Counted from the stretch's first letter, positions 27,001 through 36,873 are shown. The stretch: 64,000 bases of DNA from JBQKLI01 sp012798975 (GCF_052116305.1 NZ_JBQKLI010000002.1:124001-188000), one strand, 5' to 3'. Made by a program: numbers and translations. The notes: generated by a model not told the origin, from the letters alone.

Positions 27001-27855
27001 ATGAGTCAATTCATTCTAGTTACAGAAAGCGGCGCCGATCTGCCGCAAAAATATATCGACCGCTTTAACATTAAAATCGTCCCTATGTATGTAAATTTTG
27101 GAGAAAACACCTTTAAAGATTCCGACATAAAAGCTGAAGATGTTTTTGATTATTATGAGAAAAACAAAATTTTACCTACTACCTCCGGATCAACCCCTAA
27201 CGACTTTACAGAAATCTTTAGAAATATTAACGTAACCTATCTCGATGCAGAAATCATATATATCGCCTATTCCTCAGTAACAACTGTTTCCTTCAACTCT
27301 GCGAGAATTGCTGCCGAGGAGTTTTCAAATGTTCATATGATCGACAGTAAAAACTGCACAGTAGGTCTTGGGACAGTTGTTATCGCTGCCGCAGAATATA
27401 TAGAGAATAATCCCGGCGCAGAAGCTCAGGATATTATTCAATTTGTAGAAGAAATCAGAGAAAGAACGCGATTTGTATTCTTGCCCTACAGCTTATTGTA
27501 TTTAAAAGCTGGAGGAAGAATTTCAAATGCCTCTTATATCGGAGCGATGCTCTTAAAAATCTACCCCACGATCAATCTTGAAAACGGGTATCTGGTCGCT
27601 GGCTCAAAGTATCGGGGTAGTTTCAAAAAAGCCTACAAAAATATGATCGATAAATTTTTCAGCCGTTTTGAACTTGACCGGGAGACGATCCGCCTTGTAA
27701 AAGTGCACGGCTTAGAGAAAAAAGATATCATTGAAATCGAAACGATTCTAAAAGAACAAGGCGTAACGAAGACAGAATGGGTAGACGCCGGTGCGGTCAT
27801 ATCCTGCCACGGCGGACCTGGAGCAGTAGGGCTGGCAGGTATCGAAAATAAATAA
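27001..27855 (+). CDS. DegV family fatty-acid-binding protein
   Basis: A 284-residue DegV/FakB-type protein that binds a fatty acid for phosphorylation by the FakA kinase. The N-terminal TESGADLPQKYIDRFNIKIVPM, TSGSTPNDF (ligand serine region), YSSVTTVSFNSARIAAEEF and FLPYSLLYLKAGGRIS are all family motifs, and HGGPGAVGL lies near the end. No fakA gene is in the window. Single gene with GGAG just before the ATG. Confidence 0.9.
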   Translation: MSQFILVTESGADLPQKYIDRFNIKIVPMYVNFGENTFKDSDIKAEDVFDYYEKNKILPTTSGSTPNDFTEIFRNINVTYLDAEIIYIAYSSVTTVSFNSARIAAEEFSNVHMIDSKNCTVGLGTVVIAAAEYIENNPGAEAQDIIQFVEEIRERTRFVFLPYSLLYLKAGGRISNASYIGAMLLKIYPTINLENGYLVAGSKYRGSFKKAYKNMIDKFFSRFELDRETIRLVKVHGLEKKDIIEIETILKEQGVTKTEWVDAGAVISCHGGPGAVGLAGIENK

Positions 27856-27996
27856 TGTCCAGCAGCAACAAAGTCCGCATTCCTTTATTCATTGATAAAA
27901 ACTATTCCCATTGCCAAAACGAACTTTCCGCTGCAATAGGAATACTTTTTACATCTTTATACCTGTTCTAACAATGATCTCTCGACAAATAAAAAG

Positions 27997-28194
27997 TTAA
28001 ACTTTATTCCATAAAGAGATATGATGCATTACCTTATACTGATAATGCTGATAAAATGTATTTCTGCTTATTCTTGCCTTTTCGCATAACTCTTTTACTG
28101 TAATCTTTTCAATACTCTTTTTTTCAAGCAGCTCTAAGAAACTATGCGTAATATTTTCTTTTGTTTTAACCACTCTTAAATCTATCTTTTCCAT
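27997..28194 (-). pseudogene. TetR regulator, truncated after the HTH
   Basis: Only 65 residues remain. The first 50 are a good TetR HTH (SFLELLEKKSIEKITVKEL then CEKARISRNTFYQHYQ) behind an excellent GGGAGAAGAA ribosome site. The frame then runs into unrelated sequence (YKVMHHISLWNKV) and stops. The ligand-binding domain (normally 120 or more residues) is missing, so this is a broken gene. Confidence 0.75.
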
Positions 28195-28224
28195 TTCTTC
28201 TCCCAGTACGTTTTATAGCCATTT

Positions 28225-28785
28225 CTATGCTGCTATAAAAGAATAAATCATATCTAACAGAATTAAAAGTAGAATCACTCCTGCGATAATCTTTGTTTTC
28301 CTTCTACCTATTTTCTTCACGATCTTTTCGAAAAAAGGTTGTACAAAATACAAAAACAGTACTCCTCCTAAACCGAATCGAATACTGGGACTAAGGGCAA
28401 TCCTCCCTTGAAAATTAAAGTCATAATCTATATAAGTCTGCCAAGGCCAGCTTCCCATAGTCCACTCTAGTATATAGCTTGTGAGAAGTTCTAGAAATGT
28501 TGCCGTAGCCATAGTCAAAAGAAAAACAGCCGGAATCAGAAGCAGCTTCTTTTTAATAGGCTTATTTCGAATCAGCCTATACCATAATAATACGAATACA
28601 ATCCCCCCGACCCCATAGATCGGCAGCCAAGGTCCAAATAAAACTCCCCTGTTGCTAAATCCCCACCGATAAATAATAACTTCAAGAATGGTTTCATATA
28701 AATAACCAATCCCTGCATATCCAAAGAAAAACAAGATATATTCAAAGATATTGTATACATGATGTTGTTTATTGTTTTTAATCAT
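28225..28785 (-). CDS. CmpB-like putative ABC permease (PF06541 family)
   Basis: 186 aa with five predicted membrane helices. NRGVLFGPWLPIYGVGG, the SYILEWTMGSWPWQ stretch and FNFQGRIALSPSIRFGLGG match the family annotated as putative ABC transporter permease CmpB. No ATPase is adjacent, so the transporter label is unproven. AGGAGG lies just before the ATG. Confidence 0.75.
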   Translation of the reverse strand: MIKNNKQHHVYNIFEYILFFFGYAGIGYLYETILEVIIYRWGFSNRGVLFGPWLPIYGVGGIVFVLLWYRLIRNKPIKKKLLLIPAVFLLTMATATFLELLTSYILEWTMGSWPWQTYIDYDFNFQGRIALSPSIRFGLGGVLFLYFVQPFFEKIVKKIGRRKTKIIAGVILLLILLDMIYSFIAA

Positions 28786-28930
28786 CTTAGCACCTCCTTT
28801 GTGTCCCTGTTTATGGAAATTATAGCTGTCACATAATTCCAGTCTTTTCTAGTTCCTATCTATGTACCCATTTTGCTCCTGCAGATAGATATAGAAGCTG
28901 TTTTAAAATTGCACTGGTAAAAACTACTTA

Positions 28931-28965
28931 AAAAATAAAAGCACTTGCACGATGCAAGTACTCTT
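28931..28965 (-). terminator. terminator of the glycosylase gene
   Basis: ACTTGC and GCAAGT pair over ACGAT; on the minus strand the hairpin is followed by a T-rich tract. It lies downstream of the 29083-29733 gene. Confidence 0.55.
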
Positions 28966-29082
28966 CAGAAGAAGAAATCGGTCTTTCTTTTATTTCTTTA
29001 AAGTATAGAGTAACTATAAATACCTCTTCTACAGCTATTTAACCAATCTCAAATCCCGATATTCCCAACTCCTGCTCTTAAT

Positions 29083-29733
29083 TTACTTTTTAACCCTCTT
29101 TATCCCCGGATCTTTGACCTCAGGAAAATCTCCTTCAGCCAGTTCCCATAGGTAAAAACTCGCAATAGACCCATAGGGTGAATAGCGTTTTCTATATCTT
29201 TCAAATTTTGCTTTATCTATTTTTCTGTGGCGATACAGCATTCTCATTCCCCGAAGTATCGCTAAATCTCCATAGCTGAGAATATCCGAACGCTGCATGC
29301 TGAAGGTCATAATCATTTCAGCTGTCCAAGGACCGATACCCTCTATCTTAGACAGCTCTTTAATGACTTCTTCATCAGACATCTCATGCAATGCTGCCAT
29401 ACTAAAGGATTCCTCATAGATTTGCTGAGCAAAATTTAATATATAGTCTGCTTTTTTAAAGGTAATACCGATAGACTGGAGTTCTTCTCTTGAAAGGCTG
29501 AGAATTTTTTCTGGACTTATTTTTCCTAATTTCTCTTTTAACCGATTCCATATCGTATTTTGAGCCGCCATAGAAATCTGCTGCCCGATAATATGTCTTA
29601 CAACAGATGAAAACACATCCTCATCTACTGGGATCTCCAAATATCCTACATGATCTATAAGCTCTCCAAGTTTTTTATCTTTTGATTTTAAATAGTCTAA
29701 CTCTTTTTCTCCATACTGAAAAAGCAATACCAT
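29083..29733 (-). CDS. DNA-3-methyladenine glycosylase (AlkA-like, HhH-GPD)
   Basis: 216 aa, the compact form lacking the N-terminal AlkA domain. The helix-hairpin-helix is LSKIEGIGPWTAEMIM (about residues 130-145), followed by the catalytic Asp in SYGDLAILRG. It removes alkylated purines. The annotated ATG touches the GGAGGG site; the TTG two codons later has better spacing and may be the true start. Confidence 0.88.
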   Translation of the reverse strand: MVLLFQYGEKELDYLKSKDKKLGELIDHVGYLEIPVDEDVFSSVVRHIIGQQISMAAQNTIWNRLKEKLGKISPEKILSLSREELQSIGITFKKADYILNFAQQIYEESFSMAALHEMSDEEVIKELSKIEGIGPWTAEMIMTFSMQRSDILSYGDLAILRGMRMLYRHRKIDKAKFERYRKRYSPYGSIASFYLWELAEGDFPEVKDPGIKRVKK

Positions 29734-30464
29734 CCCTCCGTTATATAATGTGGTGTAGTGTTTATATCTTATCTTACTATTAGTTTTCTGAATATGTCCT
29801 GCTTATTCTCTTATAACTCTATTCTTTATCCAAGTACAAAGCAGAGTATTCATTTTAAATATCCTTTAGCTGAATCTATCTGTCGTTCTTGTTCTTTTTT
29901 AATTGCATTCTCATTGTTTTTATATAATATTTTACAATGTTAATAGCATAATCCGATGCAACTATTGCTTGATATTTAATAATTATACTTATAACGATTA
30001 GACATTATTCTATTCTCTGTCCAAAAGTCCCACACTTTCCACATGTTTTGAGAGGTATAGATAGCTTTCAAAAATGAATAGCTTAAATATCTTTAAAAGA
30101 TTCTTATCTGAGGAAATATGTCCACGGCGTAATTATATATGTGGAAACATATCAATTTCTTGTCTACTCTATCACTGAAAACAATAAGAAGTTTAGAATT
30201 TTGAATAATACATTTTTTCTATCAAACAATATAGTTTCCTATACTTTGCAATTTGATATACATTACAAAAATATAGCTCTGATTAATCTTCTAATAGCTA
30301 CGATACTATTATAGATTGAACCAACAATTCAACTCGTTTAATAAATTTAAATTCTCTCATTGACGTTACACCTTATCCTTCATTCTGATGTTGTACAATA
30401 AAAATTACCACCCTATTCTCAAGGATTTTGCTATATAATTCAATGATGAATAGGAGAACTCAAA
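29734..30464. other. gene-free boundary between backbone and island
   Basis: About 730 bp with no gene. It contains the rlmD-like remnant listed separately (30011-30157) and the left end of the first IS3-family element. The rest is AT-rich and unremarkable. Confidence 0.6.
30011..30157 (-). pseudogene. rlmD/rumA 3'-end-like attachment remnant, copy 1
   Basis: Reading the minus strand, three pieces resembling the C-terminus of 23S rRNA uracil methyltransferases (RlmD/RumA) appear in order but in different frames: IDMFPH (first base 30154), AVDIFPQ (30123) and SKHVESVGLLDRE-stop (30046 to 30011). Intact family members end in a continuous VDMFPxTxHVExVxLL. The 3' end of rumA is a recognised integration site for Gram-positive integrative elements, so this is read as a relic of attachment at the island edge. 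The same three-piece layout recurs at 44386 and 59989. Confidence 0.55.
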
Positions 30465-30809
30465 ATAACAAAAAGAATCACAAAAACTTATGACCAAGAA
30501 TTCAAATCACAAGCCGTTAAATTAGCGCAGGAAATTGGTGGGTACAAAGCTGCTGAGGAGTTAGACGTTTCAGCAGGTACTATTTATACATGGATCAAGG
30601 CTTTCAAAGAAGGACGATTGGCTGCAAAAGCAGCTGTTCATACTCCAGAAAATGCCCTGACTCTCAACGAGAAACTTATTACTCTTAGAAAACAACTAAA
30701 AGAACAGGATAAAGAAATTCGTCGTTTAAAAGAAGAAAATGAATTTCTCGAGGAAGCAAGCGCTTTTTTCGCAGCCAGCCGTCGGAAGTCAGCAAAAAAC
30801 AGAGATTAA
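30465..30809 (+). pseudogene. IS3-family transposase OrfA with ATA in place of the start codon
   Basis: 114 residues of HTH_Tnp_1 type: YDQEFKSQAVKLAQEIG, GGYKAAEELDVSAGTIYTW, then a leucine-zipper helix (LRKQLKEQDKEIRRLKEEN) and an FFAASRR end. The frame begins ATA-ACA-AAA-AGA eight bases after GGAG, where an ATG would be expected; only in-frame TTG codons follow. A single G-to-A change has probably removed the start. It ends overlapping orfB by one base. Confidence 0.75.
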
Positions 30810-31476
30810 TGTTCATCGCTATTAAAACAGAAGAAAGCACACTTAAAGGAAAAATCTCGTTCTATTGTAAAAGTCTTGATGTTACAAGACAAGGCTTTCA
30901 TAATTACTTAAAATATAAGAATAGTCCTTGGAAATATCAGTCTCTTGCTGATGCTATGTTAGATATCTGTGCTGAAGATGAATGCAATGATACTTATGGG
31001 CGAGTTCGAATGCATCAGGCATTGGAACAAAAGCAGCCTGATGGCATCAATGTTCCAAGTGAACGGACCATTTACCGAGTTATGGAAGAAATTGGCATCA
31101 GCCATAGGCCAAAGAGAAAGCCAAATGGAATCACAAGAGCCGATAAAGAAGCCAGAAAATCAGTTGACCTGATCAAGCGTAACTTCACATCTGATAAACC
31201 TCTGGAAAAATGCGTAACAGATATGACTCAGGTAAAATGCCTGGATGGTAAACTATATGTATCGGCTATTTTTGATTGCTTTGATTCTGCAGTATTGGGA
31301 TTAGCAATGGATACAAACATGAAAGCAACTCTTTGTGAAAAAACGCTGGAAAATACCTATAAATCACATCCCGGAATCCGAGGATGTATCATACATAGTG
31401 ACAGAGGCACGCAGTACACTAGTGGAATTGTCAAGAAAAGTGTAGTCATATAAACTCACTAAATTTCCTTTGATGG

Positions 31477-32307
31477 TTATGCTGCCAGAAGTTGTTCTGC
31501 TGACAGCTCTCTATATACAGCAGGAGGATATCCTCCTGGGTTTGCAGTATAGACTCTGATTCGATTGTAATAGGTAAACACATACTTGAAGATGATGCTC
31601 TTGACATCCTCTCGTTTCATCTTATAGGTAGGGATGCAATAAAGTAACTCCTTCTTCAAGGTAGCAAAGAAGCTTTCCATCCTTGCATTATCGTAGCAAT
31701 AATCCACACCGCTAAGACTTTGCGTCATTCCTAGGTTTGATAATTCCTGACGAAAGGCATCACTGGTATACTGACTGCCCCTGTCCGAATGAAGGATAGT
31801 CCCATCTAGTTTATATCGATGTGTAACAGCCTTAAGAGTATACAGACAGAGCTCTTTCTTCATGTTGTCTCTCATAATCAGGGTTAGTATTTCCCCATTA
31901 AAACAATCCAAGATGGGAGAAATCTACAGCTTTCCATCCAAGCATTGTATCTGAGAGATATCCGTTAAAAGCTTTTACAATGGTTTTTTCGAAGAAAAAT
32001 CCTGTTTCAGTAGATTTTCCTGTTCTTGGATCTAAGTAGTAGGGTGCGTGAGTCCTTTCGGTTTTCGGCGCGGTTTATGCAACCATCCATGCTCGCGCAT
32101 GATCCTTGTAATTCTACAGATTCCTGCTTTTAGGCCACGTTGTAGCAAAGCCAACTGCATCCGCGGAGCACCGTAATTGTCATTAAATGGAGATTCGTTT
32201 AAAATATCTTCCATTTCTGCCGAAAGAATAGCATCCTTGTTTGGACGTCCAATCATTTTTTTATATTTAAAATAACCGGATGTACTGACCCCAAGAATGT
32301 GACACAT
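31477..32307 (-). pseudogene. decayed OrfB of the inner IS
   Basis: Two frames remain. 32032-32307 encodes CHILGVSTSGYFKYKK and YGAPRMQLALLQRG, the HTH_21 part. 31477-31911 encodes the DDE core with HSDRGSQYTSDAFRQEL, YCYDNARMESFFATLKKELLY and an intact C-terminus (YYNRIRVYTANPGGYPPAVYR). The segment between them holds DDE sequence with stops and frameshifts, so the protein cannot be made. Confidence 0.8.
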
Positions 32308-32658
32308 CAGTTTGATTGTCCAACGTTTGCTGTGACGTTCATAGATGAAAAGGTAGCGCTGATGAGCTCTTACTTCTTTCGGCGTACGGCGAAAAAACCG
32401 AGTGCCTCCTGTAAGATCTCATTGGAATGTTTGAGTTACGCATTTTCTTTTTCCAGCTCCAAAATACGCTGCTCTTTGTTATCCGCAGATATTCTTTTAT
32501 GGCCACTGCCAACATAAGTATCTGCTCCATATTTTTTTCGCTGATTTCTCCAAGTGGAATAGTATAGTAAGGAATTCCAGTTGATTTGCAACTGCTTTTA
32601 CGCCGATTTCATCAAAGAGTTTAACGGCCTGTTCTTTAAATGATTTTTCATATTGCAT
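32308..32658 (-). pseudogene. decayed OrfA of the inner IS
   Basis: Starts well (ATG 32658 behind AAAGGTGAGAA; MQYEKSFKEQAVKLFDEIG then VKAVANQL), then shifts frame at least twice. Pieces such as a KEYLRI-like and a WKKKMRNSN-like segment continue in other frames. Nonfunctional. Confidence 0.7.
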
Positions 32659-33141
32659 GTTGTTCTCACCTTTCTATGTGCTTTGATAATAACATATATT
32701 TGGTGAGTTTCATGACTCTACTTTAATGTTAGCACTCCACTAGTGAGCTCTACCGAAAAGCAATAAGTAAATATGGCATTCTCCAAAGTATGAATAGTGC
32801 AGGTGGCAGATGCCATGATAATGCACAATGCGAAAGCATGTGGGCAAGGCTGAAAGAGGAACTTCTCTATAATCGCTATGATACCACTAAAATGAAAGTT
32901 GAAACTGTTAAAACTCTCATCTGGAGATATTTCATCAGCTATTGGAATAACAGGAGAATCTGCTCTACCAACTGAGGGTTACCTCCTATGGTTAAGAGAC
33001 ATCTGTACTATATCTCATCACAGGGTGTTGCGTAGTTCAAACATCCTTGAGTCAAAAGTGTAAAGAGATATTAACAATATCATTCTGAACTGATTTCATT
33101 TATATTTCTGTATAAATTTTGTATTTCTAACCTGAGACATC

Positions 33142-34089
33142 TTAAAGCTTACCACTATCATTTAATGAAAGTAATTCTTCTGGAAACGGCTCGAATATAG
33201 TTTGTCCTAACAAGTATTCAATATTATATTTTATAGAGTAACCTTTTAAAATACTCGCTATGGCAGATTTGTCAATCTTTCCATTTCTGTATTTTTCCAT
33301 TAATTGTAAGATAAACACTTTTTCTTCTTTGCTCGCGAAGTTTGAGAAATACCCAAATATATGTTGATAGGCATTAATGTAATTCTTTTTAGAAGGTAGG
33401 TTCAAAAATAATTTTACCATTTCATTAAAGTAATTATCTAACACTATATTTGTTTCTAATTTTTCATGATTTGCAACAATTAGCCCTAATTTGTTTTTTA
33501 ATGTTTGATTATAAGCAAAGTATAAATATTTATTTTTTGCATGATAATCCGCTAATTTTTTTATAGATTTACTTTGTGCCATTTTTTTAAAATTAAAAAT
33601 CGCATATAGTTTTGTAAAAAAATGCTCTCTTATTATCAGGTTTGTTAATCTCCCTTCTTCTTCAATTGGCAAATAAGGGAAATGCTTTTCCATTTCAGCC
33701 GCAAATAAACCCTTACTTTTTCCGATTACAGGGGATTTTTCCATACCCGAGTATACTTTAACATCTTTTATCCCACAAGATGGTGATCGTCCTTTTAATA
33801 TAAGTCCATCTATATCGGAAATATCTTTAAGAATATCTTGGGAATATTTTTTCATATCATTCGTTAAATATTTTTTAGATTTAGGTTGAACTAATTCTAT
33901 ACCGTCATGCACTTTAATTAAACGCAGACTTTCTCTTGGTAATCCTAAACCAATTTCTATCTCAGGGCACAGTGGAATAAATTCAATTTGATCTTTCATT
34001 TTATCTAATAGATCGAATTGTACAATAGCACCATTATATCTGCAATTCTCAAAACCTAAACACTTACTTATTAAGATTTTTGGTTTCAC
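33142..34089 (-). CDS. DUF523-DUF1722 protein (YbgA/TudS-like)
   Basis: 315 aa in two domains. Residues about 1-150 are DUF523, with ISKCLGFENCRYNG, LCPEIEIGLGLPRESLRL and LKGRSPSCGIKDVKVY. These cysteines match the iron-sulphur site of TudS-type thiouracil desulfurases. Residues about 160-310 are DUF1722. The start is GTG, with GGAGG seven bases upstream. It lies 18 bp after the photolyase gene, a neighbourhood common for this family, and may share a light- or UV-stress role. Confidence 0.85.
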   Translation of the reverse strand: MKPKILISKCLGFENCRYNGAIVQFDLLDKMKDQIEFIPLCPEIEIGLGLPRESLRLIKVHDGIELVQPKSKKYLTNDMKKYSQDILKDISDIDGLILKGRSPSCGIKDVKVYSGMEKSPVIGKSKGLFAAEMEKHFPYLPIEEEGRLTNLIIREHFFTKLYAIFNFKKMAQSKSIKKLADYHAKNKYLYFAYNQTLKNKLGLIVANHEKLETNIVLDNYFNEMVKLFLNLPSKKNYINAYQHIFGYFSNFASKEEKVFILQLMEKYRNGKIDKSAIASILKGYSIKYNIEYLLGQTIFEPFPEELLSLNDSGKL

Positions 34090-34107
34090 TTCATTTCCTC
34101 CAAATAT

Positions 34108-35523
34108 TTATATATTAAACATTTCTAACGCTTTTTGTCTTTGCGTTTTATGATCTACGATAGGGCTTACATACAATTTTTTTATATCAATACCGTAGTT
34201 TTCTTCTAGCTGTTTCTTAAATTTAAAGGGTTCATGTATATATTGTGTTGGAATATCTTCCAATTCCTTTACATACCTTTTTATAAACTTACCTTCAGGA
34301 TCGTACTTCTTACTTTGAGTGATTGGGTTAAAAATCCTAAAGTAAGGGACTGCATCAGTTCCTACAGATGCAGCCCATTGCCACCCGCCAATGTTAGAGG
34401 CAATATCATAGTCTATGAGCATTTCAGAAAAATATTTTTCGCCTAGCCTCCAGTCAATCAGTAAGTCTTTAATTAAAAAAGAAGCGGTAATCATTCTAAG
34501 ACGATTGTGCATCCAACCTTCTTCACTAAGTTGGCGCATTGCTGCGTCTATTATAGGGAATCCAGTTAGTCCAGATTTCCATTTTATAAAATTTCCCTCA
34601 TCATATTCCCAATTAATACATCTATATTTTTCAATTATCTCTTCATTGTGCTGATTTGGATGAAAATAGTATATCATATTATAGAAATCTCTCCAGGCTA
34701 GCTCTTTAATAAATATTTCTTTTCCCAGAGAAAAAGGCATCATTGTTGCAGCATTGAATACTTCTCTGACAGACAACTGACCTGTTGTTAAATAATGCGA
34801 TAAATGACTTGTTCCATCAAGAAACGGATATTCTCTATTTTCGTTGTAACTACAAAGTTTCGCGTTCATAAAATCAGCAAGGCATTCTCTAGCATTCTCT
34901 TCTCCTATAAACATAGAAAAGTCATTATTCAAAAGACTTCTTAATTCAATAAACTTTTCTTTACCAATAGGGTCTTTTTTACTGAAATCGCTTAATATAA
35001 TCTCAGATAGTTTAGCATAATCAATATTCTGTTCTTCAGGTTTTTTGCTACCCATCCATTTATTATAATAATGTGTAAAAACTTTATAATGAGAATTGTC
35101 CTCTTTCAATACTTTGTTTGCTGAGTGTAAATGATGGTCATAAAATGAGAAAACTTCAACGTTTTTTCTTTTTAGGAATCTATTCAACTTTTGTTCTTGA
35201 GATTTCCCATATCCGCATTCAATAATATTATAATATATTTTGTCTATGTTACTAAATTCATTGAGAAGTGTATCAAAACAAGTTAAAATTTCTCCATATA
35301 AAAAATAAATATCCAGACCTTTTTTTAAACAACTTTCATAATAGCTATTCAACGAAGAAAAAAAATAAGCATAACTTGTCGTTTCAATCTTTATTAGCTC
35401 AGGATCTAAATGATATATAAATATAAGATTTTCATTATCTTTTATGTCATTGATAGCACTAATAAGCGCGGTATTATCATGAAATCTAAAATCATTTCTT
35501 ATCCATAAAACAGAATTTCCCAC
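34108..35523 (-). CDS. phr: deoxyribodipyrimidine photolyase
   Basis: 471 aa, class I CPD photolyase. The N-terminal antenna domain starts SVLWIRNDFRFHDNTAL. The FAD domain shows LAWRDFYNMIYY, GFPIIDAAMRQLSEEGWMHNRLRM and ASNIGGWQWAASVGTDAVPYFR, including the electron-transfer tryptophans. Start codon GTG behind AGGAGG. Repairs UV pyrimidine dimers using blue light. In the middle of a three-gene leftward run with the TspO-like and DUF523-DUF1722 genes. Confidence 0.95.
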   Translation of the reverse strand: MGNSVLWIRNDFRFHDNTALISAINDIKDNENLIFIYHLDPELIKIETTSYAYFFSSLNSYYESCLKKGLDIYFLYGEILTCFDTLLNEFSNIDKIYYNIIECGYGKSQEQKLNRFLKRKNVEVFSFYDHHLHSANKVLKEDNSHYKVFTHYYNKWMGSKKPEEQNIDYAKLSEIILSDFSKKDPIGKEKFIELRSLLNNDFSMFIGEENARECLADFMNAKLCSYNENREYPFLDGTSHLSHYLTTGQLSVREVFNAATMMPFSLGKEIFIKELAWRDFYNMIYYFHPNQHNEEIIEKYRCINWEYDEGNFIKWKSGLTGFPIIDAAMRQLSEEGWMHNRLRMITASFLIKDLLIDWRLGEKYFSEMLIDYDIASNIGGWQWAASVGTDAVPYFRIFNPITQSKKYDPEGKFIKRYVKELEDIPTQYIHEPFKFKKQLEENYGIDIKKLYVSPIVDHKTQRQKALEMFNI

Positions 35524-35597
35524 GTTGCCCTCCTATGCCTATTCGTTTAGGCTTGTATTTTATTATCTTATAAAATATGTTAATAGAAAAACTAAGT

Positions 35598-36380
35598 TTA
35601 AGTGGTAGGAATAATTTTGTAATTGTTTTTATAAAATCTAAAAATTGATATCATTATAAGTAAAATCATCCCTACTATAGATGCTTTTTCTAATATAGGA
35701 TACGAGCCCGAAAAGCCTTGGCTTGATTTAAGAAAATTATTGATTCCAAAATAAGCCCAGGCTATCGGTAAAGGGAATACAGCGTTTTTATTTTTTACGT
35801 TGACTAGAAATACAATCACTACAGCTACTATTAAGATTGTAAAAGCCCACAAAGTGTCAGATATTCCAAATCCATTCCAGTTGAGTTTAACCAAAGTTGC
35901 AGACATGTTTACAACTGTTGCTATAAAAAGCCAACCGGCATACATTCCAAATGATAAAGGTATTATAAAATGCCCTTTAGATTTTAATGATAATAATTTT
36001 TCTAATATTAATGATAGCGAAAATAAAAAAGCAACAATAAAAATAACTGACAATTCTAATTGTAGATAAGAAAATGATATAATCCATAGTATGTTGAATA
36101 AACTGGAAAAGCGGAAGAGCGAAGTAATTCTATTTATAACGTTTTTATAGTAATCATTATCACTTCTAATTACCATTATAATACATGATAAAATTACAAG
36201 AATATAAATTATGCTCCAAATACTGAATGTAGTTGGGCTTGGTGTTATCAGGGTCAAATATCTGTCAGATACCTTTTTTTGTGAGTAGCCATTGATTAGG
36301 CCGAGGGCTCCGAGGGCATTTATTACAAGTGTTAAAAATAATATTAATATATTTATAATTGCTTTTTTTCTTTCTTTCAT
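35598..36380 (-). CDS. TspO/MBR-related membrane protein
   Basis: About 260 aa with seven or eight membrane segments. ITPSPTTFSIWSIIYILV matches the first signature of the TspO-related family of Firmicutes (tryptophan-poor, about 250-270 aa), and PLSFGMYAGWLFIATVVN the second. The ATG at 36380 follows AGGAG; an upstream in-frame ATG is not preferred. Its role is unknown, possibly tetrapyrrole or stress related. It is 75 bp upstream of the photolyase gene and likely co-transcribed. Confidence 0.75.
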   Translation of the reverse strand: MKERKKAIINILILFLTLVINALGALGLINGYSQKKVSDRYLTLITPSPTTFSIWSIIYILVILSCIIMVIRSDNDYYKNVINRITSLFRFSSLFNILWIISFSYLQLELSVIFIVAFLFSLSLILEKLLSLKSKGHFIIPLSFGMYAGWLFIATVVNMSATLVKLNWNGFGISDTLWAFTILIVAVVIVFLVNVKNKNAVFPLPIAWAYFGINNFLKSSQGFSGSYPILEKASIVGMILLIMISIFRFYKNNYKIIPTT

Positions 36381-36524
36381 TTTTATACTCCTATTCATAT
36401 ATGTTTTTTTGATAAACTGAAAATAACTATTAATTCCTTTTATCTATATTGTTTTATATTTAGACAATTTTATTATACTCGTGCTTCCAGTTCTTTTGAT
36501 TAATCCATAAATTGATTGCCTCCT

Positions 36525-36749
36525 TTATTCATTAGATATATTTATTTCATCTCCATCTGGTAATATAAATGCCTGCACAAACTTGACACCTAGTACATCA
36601 GCGATGGCCTTCAACTCATCCAAGGTTACCGTTTCTCGTTGTAATTTTTTATTGAAATTCTGTGGAGTCTGGCCAATACGTCTAGCAAGTTCGGAAACAC
36701 TTATATTCATTTGCTCACACAGTTCTTTAATCATTTCTGCCGTAGTCAT
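36525..36749 (-). CDS. small XRE-family HTH regulator
   Basis: 74 aa. The HTH (IKELCEQMNISVSELARRIGQTPQNFNKKL) occupies residues about 8-38, followed by DELKAIADVLGVKF. GGAGG lies close before the ATG. Such small Cro-like proteins are frequent on Clostridial integrative elements; this one lies next to a recombinase fragment, suggesting a shared mobile origin. Confidence 0.85.
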   Translation of the reverse strand: MTTAEMIKELCEQMNISVSELARRIGQTPQNFNKKLQRETVTLDELKAIADVLGVKFVQAFILPDGDEINISNE

Positions 36750-36841
36750 ACAACACCTCCAAGTTTACGCTAAGAATATTATAAACCATTTGGTTGATAA
36801 ACACAATAGTTATTAAAATATTATTATAATCAGCAAGCAAA

Positions 36842-36873
36842 AGAAAACCCACAACTCTACTTCAGAGTCATGG
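36842..36873 (-). terminator. terminator after the recombinase fragment
   Basis: CCCA(T)GACTC and GAGTTGTGGG pair over a short loop, then TTTTC on the minus strand. Confidence 0.6.

Larger units (their letters stand above)
31423..32739 (-). mobile_element. second IS3-family element inserted in orfB, 1317 bp
   Basis: Begins TGGAATTGTC and ends GCACTCCA, i.e. TGGA inverted ends. About 15-45 bp in, both ends share GTCAT-AAACTCAC-AAAT, confirming the terminal repeats. Directly repeated CTAG flanks it (31419-31422 and 32740-32743): a 4 bp target duplication, proper for IS3-family insertion. Its transposase genes are decayed. Confidence 0.85.
30809..33034 (+). pseudogene. IS3-family transposase OrfB (DDE), split by IS insertion
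   Basis: The 5' part (30809-31422) holds the HTH_21 region, the first catalytic Asp (CVTDMTQVKCLDGKLY) and the second (HSDRGTQYTS). The 3' part resumes at 32740 with ELYRKAISKYG and has the catalytic Glu in NAQCESMWARLKEELLY. Near the end NNRRICSTN is followed by TGA where GGA is expected, and the frame continues LPPMVKR...SSQGVA to a TAG at about 33032. So it is interrupted by an IS and also carries a nonsense codon. Confidence 0.85.
30405..33063 (+). mobile_element. IS3-family element, interrupted by a second IS
   Basis: Contains orfA, the 5' part of orfB, an inserted IS (31423-32739) and the 3' part of orfB. Limits are approximate: CTCAAGGAT with flanking TTAC-type sequence occurs inverted at about 30405-30430 and 33040-33063. 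I could not find a target duplication. Removing the inner element and one CTAG would restore a continuous orfB frame. Confidence 0.75.

Noticed and set aside
29758..29943. 61-codon plus-strand frame
   Set aside because: Low-complexity, no ribosome site, no recognisable family.
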